Assembly (NCBI GenBank): GCA_009936675.1
Contig: JAACDY010000065.1
Coordinates: 1 to 15,214 of the forward strand
Source of the DNA: Bacteroidota bacterium
Lineage (GTDB): Bacteria; Bacteroidota; Bacteroidia; Flavobacteriales; Flavobacteriaceae
Length of the DNA stretch: 15,214 nt
Direction: 5' to 3'
The notes below the pieces were generated by a model. That model saw nothing but the letters and a program-made list of their open reading frames with translations, had not been told where the DNA came from and searched no databases. Every line of letters begins with the position of its first letter. Position 1 is the stretch's first letter. Position numbers and translations under genes: made by a program. Of this stretch, positions 14,577 through 15,214 are shown one piece after another.

Positions 14577-15214
14577 TCAAATCAGCCAATGCATCAATGT
14601 ATCAAAAAAGATTTTCGGCTGTTCGGCATGGAGCCAATGTCCGGCTCCTTTAATTTCCAATATTTCCGCTTTGGGGAAATATTGCAATATGGACTCCCTA
14701 TCGGTCTGAGGGTTGATATAATTGGAAAGTTCTCCATGGAGAAAAAGGGTAGGTTGTGGGAAGGCATTTCGGGATTCGATGTCAGCACCTATGGCTTCGG
14801 CCGCATTTTTCAATACCGCAATATTCACACGCAATCCCAATTGACCGTCGGAAACCCAATACAAGTTTTTAAGTAAAAACTGACGGGTACCCGCATCGGG
14901 GATATAATTTTCCAAATGCTCGGCAGCGGCCTTTCGGGAACTGATCTCCTCAAAGTTTAGGGAACTGAGTCCCGCCAAAATTTGTTGGTGGTGAGGGGCG
15001 TAATACTTGGGAGCGATATCGGCAATGATCAATTTTTGGATACGATCTCCATGTTTTAGGGCAAAACCCATAGCGGTTTTACCGCCCATGGAATGTCCCA
15101 ATAAAATCACCTGATCCAATCCGTGATGATCCAAATAAATCCGTAAATCTTCGACCATGGTATCATAATCAAAAATCTCACTCCAAAAACTTCTGCCGTG
15201 GTTTCTTTGATCCA
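14577..15214 (-). CDS. Alpha/beta-fold hydrolase (YbfF-like esterase), 5' end beyond the window
   Basis: The reading frame stays open to the right edge, so the N-terminus is missing; 212 codons are visible. The visible part begins DQRNHGRS, the conserved loop after strand 4 in YbfF-like esterases. It continues with the nucleophile elbow GHSMGG (Ser nucleophile), IADIAP (the aspartate placed as in YbfF-type enzymes), LFLHGE, and the catalytic histidine in GAGHWLHAEQP. This gives a complete Ser-His-acid set. It is a cytoplasmic-looking esterase or thioesterase of unknown substrate. An internal ATG at 15158 is not the real start, because the DQRNHGRS motif lies upstream of it. It is co-directional with the acetyltransferase gene 98 bases downstream, which has its own candidate promoter. 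Confidence 0.9.
   Translation of the reverse strand, partial: DQRNHGRSFWSEIFDYDTMVEDLRIYLDHHGLDQVILLGHSMGGKTAMGFALKHGDRIQKLIIADIAPKYYAPHHQQILAGLSSLNFEEISSRKAAAEHLENYIPDAGTRQFLLKNLYWVSDGQLGLRVNIAVLKNAAEAIGADIESRNAFPQPTLFLHGELSNYINPQTDRESILQYFPKAEILEIKGAGHWLHAEQPKIFFDTLMHWLI

Noticed and set aside
1..15214. Search for a mobile element, defence island, CRISPR array or biosynthetic cluster
   Set aside because: No transposase, integrase, direct-repeat array, toxin-antitoxin pair or nuclease motif was seen; apart from the protease-lipoprotein pair, the genes are housekeeping or common metabolic families.

Overview
The window reads as chromosomal DNA of a Bacteroidota bacterium, most likely class Flavobacteriia or a close relative. 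Four things point there: (1) promoter-like TAnnTTTG elements ahead of several genes and no clear Shine-Dalgarno sequences; (2) a large secreted protease ending in a type IX secretion (T9SS) sorting domain; (3) a DUF4286 protein, a small family I know from Bacteroidota; (4) PRPP synthetase, RibF, SerS and aspartokinase sequences of Bacteroidota type. Genes are closely packed, with no gene-free stretch over about 120 bases. I saw no insertion sequence, CRISPR array, integrase or phage gene.

Layout. A partial tRNA-Leu(CAA) leaves the left edge on the minus strand. Rightward follow prs (PRPP synthetase), rplY (ribosomal protein L25/CTC), a strong intrinsic terminator, and pth (peptidyl-tRNA hydrolase). 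Facing pth is a leftward pair: a 1293-residue reprolysin-like (M12B) T9SS metalloprotease, then a lipoprotein of two fibronectin-III-like modules whose start overlaps the protease stop. The lipoprotein stop lies inside the end of pth. Divergent from the protease is ribF. It is followed by a rightward cluster, serS, a DUF4286 gene, rsmA, mgtE and a 2-hydroxyacid dehydrogenase-like gene, with gaps or overlaps of only -14 to +9 bases. The right end is leftward: an alpha/beta hydrolase running off the window, a GNAT acetyltransferase and a monofunctional aspartate kinase, whose stop codon interlocks with that of the dehydrogenase-like gene.

How the genes fit together. Most are housekeeping genes for nucleotide precursors (prs), translation (tRNA, rplY, pth, serS, rsmA), flavin cofactors (ribF), magnesium uptake (mgtE) and the aspartate amino-acid pathway (lysC-type kinase). 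The protease-lipoprotein pair is the accessory element.

I do not see a convincing new multi-gene system. The best leads are: (a) a proline where D-2-hydroxyacid dehydrogenases have their catalytic histidine; (b) the coupled protease-lipoprotein pair built from similar modules; (c) an A6 tract that puts a good ATG and signal-peptide start out of frame with the protease, leaving only a TTG start; (d) two tail-to-tail gene pairs with interlocked stop codons and no room for a terminator.
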